Of a DNA stretch of 64,000 nt, positions 63,811-64,000 are shown piece after piece. The position numbers and the translations under genes are program-made. The stretch is from Procambarus clarkii (Eukaryota > Arthropoda > Malacostraca > Decapoda > Cambaridae), in contig NC_091219.1 of NCBI RefSeq assembly GCF_040958095.1, positions 24,740,702-24,804,701 on the forward strand, read 5' to 3'. The notes below the pieces were generated by a model, which saw nothing but the letters and a program-made list of their open reading frames with translations, had not been told where the DNA came from and made no database searches. How positions within the stretch are numbered: the stretch's first letter is position 1; every line of letters begins with the position of its first letter.

Positions 63811-64000
63811 TGCCCGTACGCAGCTCGCTCAGCCGACCTGTACGCAGATGGTTGAAGCGATGAAACTGCACCACTCCATACTTCTCAAACACAACCTGCA
63901 GCTCAACCTCAGATAACGTCACCGGTGCACAATGCACACTCACGTACTGCACGGCCCCCAGGGATCCGAAACGGCCACAAACACAGCCGTGTCGGTGACT
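63811..64000 (-). mobile_element. Upstream part of copy A, with the right 127-bp duplication
   Basis: 63811-63937 repeats 61332-61458. On the - strand it reads GSLGAVQYVSVHCAPVTLSE, continuing towards the N-terminus of ORF1 and off the window edge. Confidence 0.7.

Overview
The window is a stretch of animal nuclear genome, most likely from a decapod crustacean of the crayfish/lobster type. That is inferred from intron-split genes, many non-LTR retrotransposon relics, tRNA-derived SINEs and several dispersed repeats that I recognise from decapods. Species cannot be fixed from sequence alone. There are no bacterial-type operons, and most long ORFs are products of tandem repeats.

Layout. 0-2 kb: decapod repeats and a reverse-transcriptase tail. 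2.1-5.1 kb: a candidate small multi-exon gene on the + strand that I do not recognise, ending at a poly(A) signal near 4.75 kb. 5.6-12.5 kb: decayed non-LTR retrotransposons (two RNase H-bearing copies on the - strand) and SINE-like pieces. 13.2-26 kb: a nest of mobile elements. A Tigger/pogo-like DNA transposon with an internal inversion has a tandem second copy; the first copy is split by a 5.8 kb GC-rich inverted-repeat element and by a SINE that itself carries a 3.07 kb terminal-inverted-repeat element. 26-30 kb: more repeats and a retrotransposon 3' end. 30.5-33.3 kb: a 168-bp satellite array closed by a perfect fold-back. 33.3-36.7 kb: AT-rich sequence with nothing I can call.

37.9-59.3 kb holds the 3' half of a Dscam-family cell-adhesion gene on the - strand. 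Twenty exons with fully phase-compatible junctions encode, in order, the end of an Ig domain, four FN3 domains, one Ig domain, two FN3 domains, a transmembrane helix and a cytoplasmic tail with tyrosine, proline-rich and polyglutamine segments. This is the canonical Dscam order (Ig9-FN1-4-Ig10-FN5-6-TM-tail). The 5' half (Ig1-8) must lie beyond 64 kb.

The most striking signal is in the Dscam introns. Many carry minisatellites, and at five exons the repeat unit includes the exon-intron junction itself, so the 5' splice site is copied 3 to about 24 times. At one further exon the 3' splice site is copied three times. Other arrays repeat a perfect TACTAAC branchpoint or a GTGAGT donor. The introns therefore hold long fields of decoy splice signals. 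Secondary highlights are a GC-AG intron in the gene and a family of non-LTR elements carrying only ORF1 (gag-like, CCHC knuckle) flanked by unusually long target-site duplications of about 100 and 127 bp.
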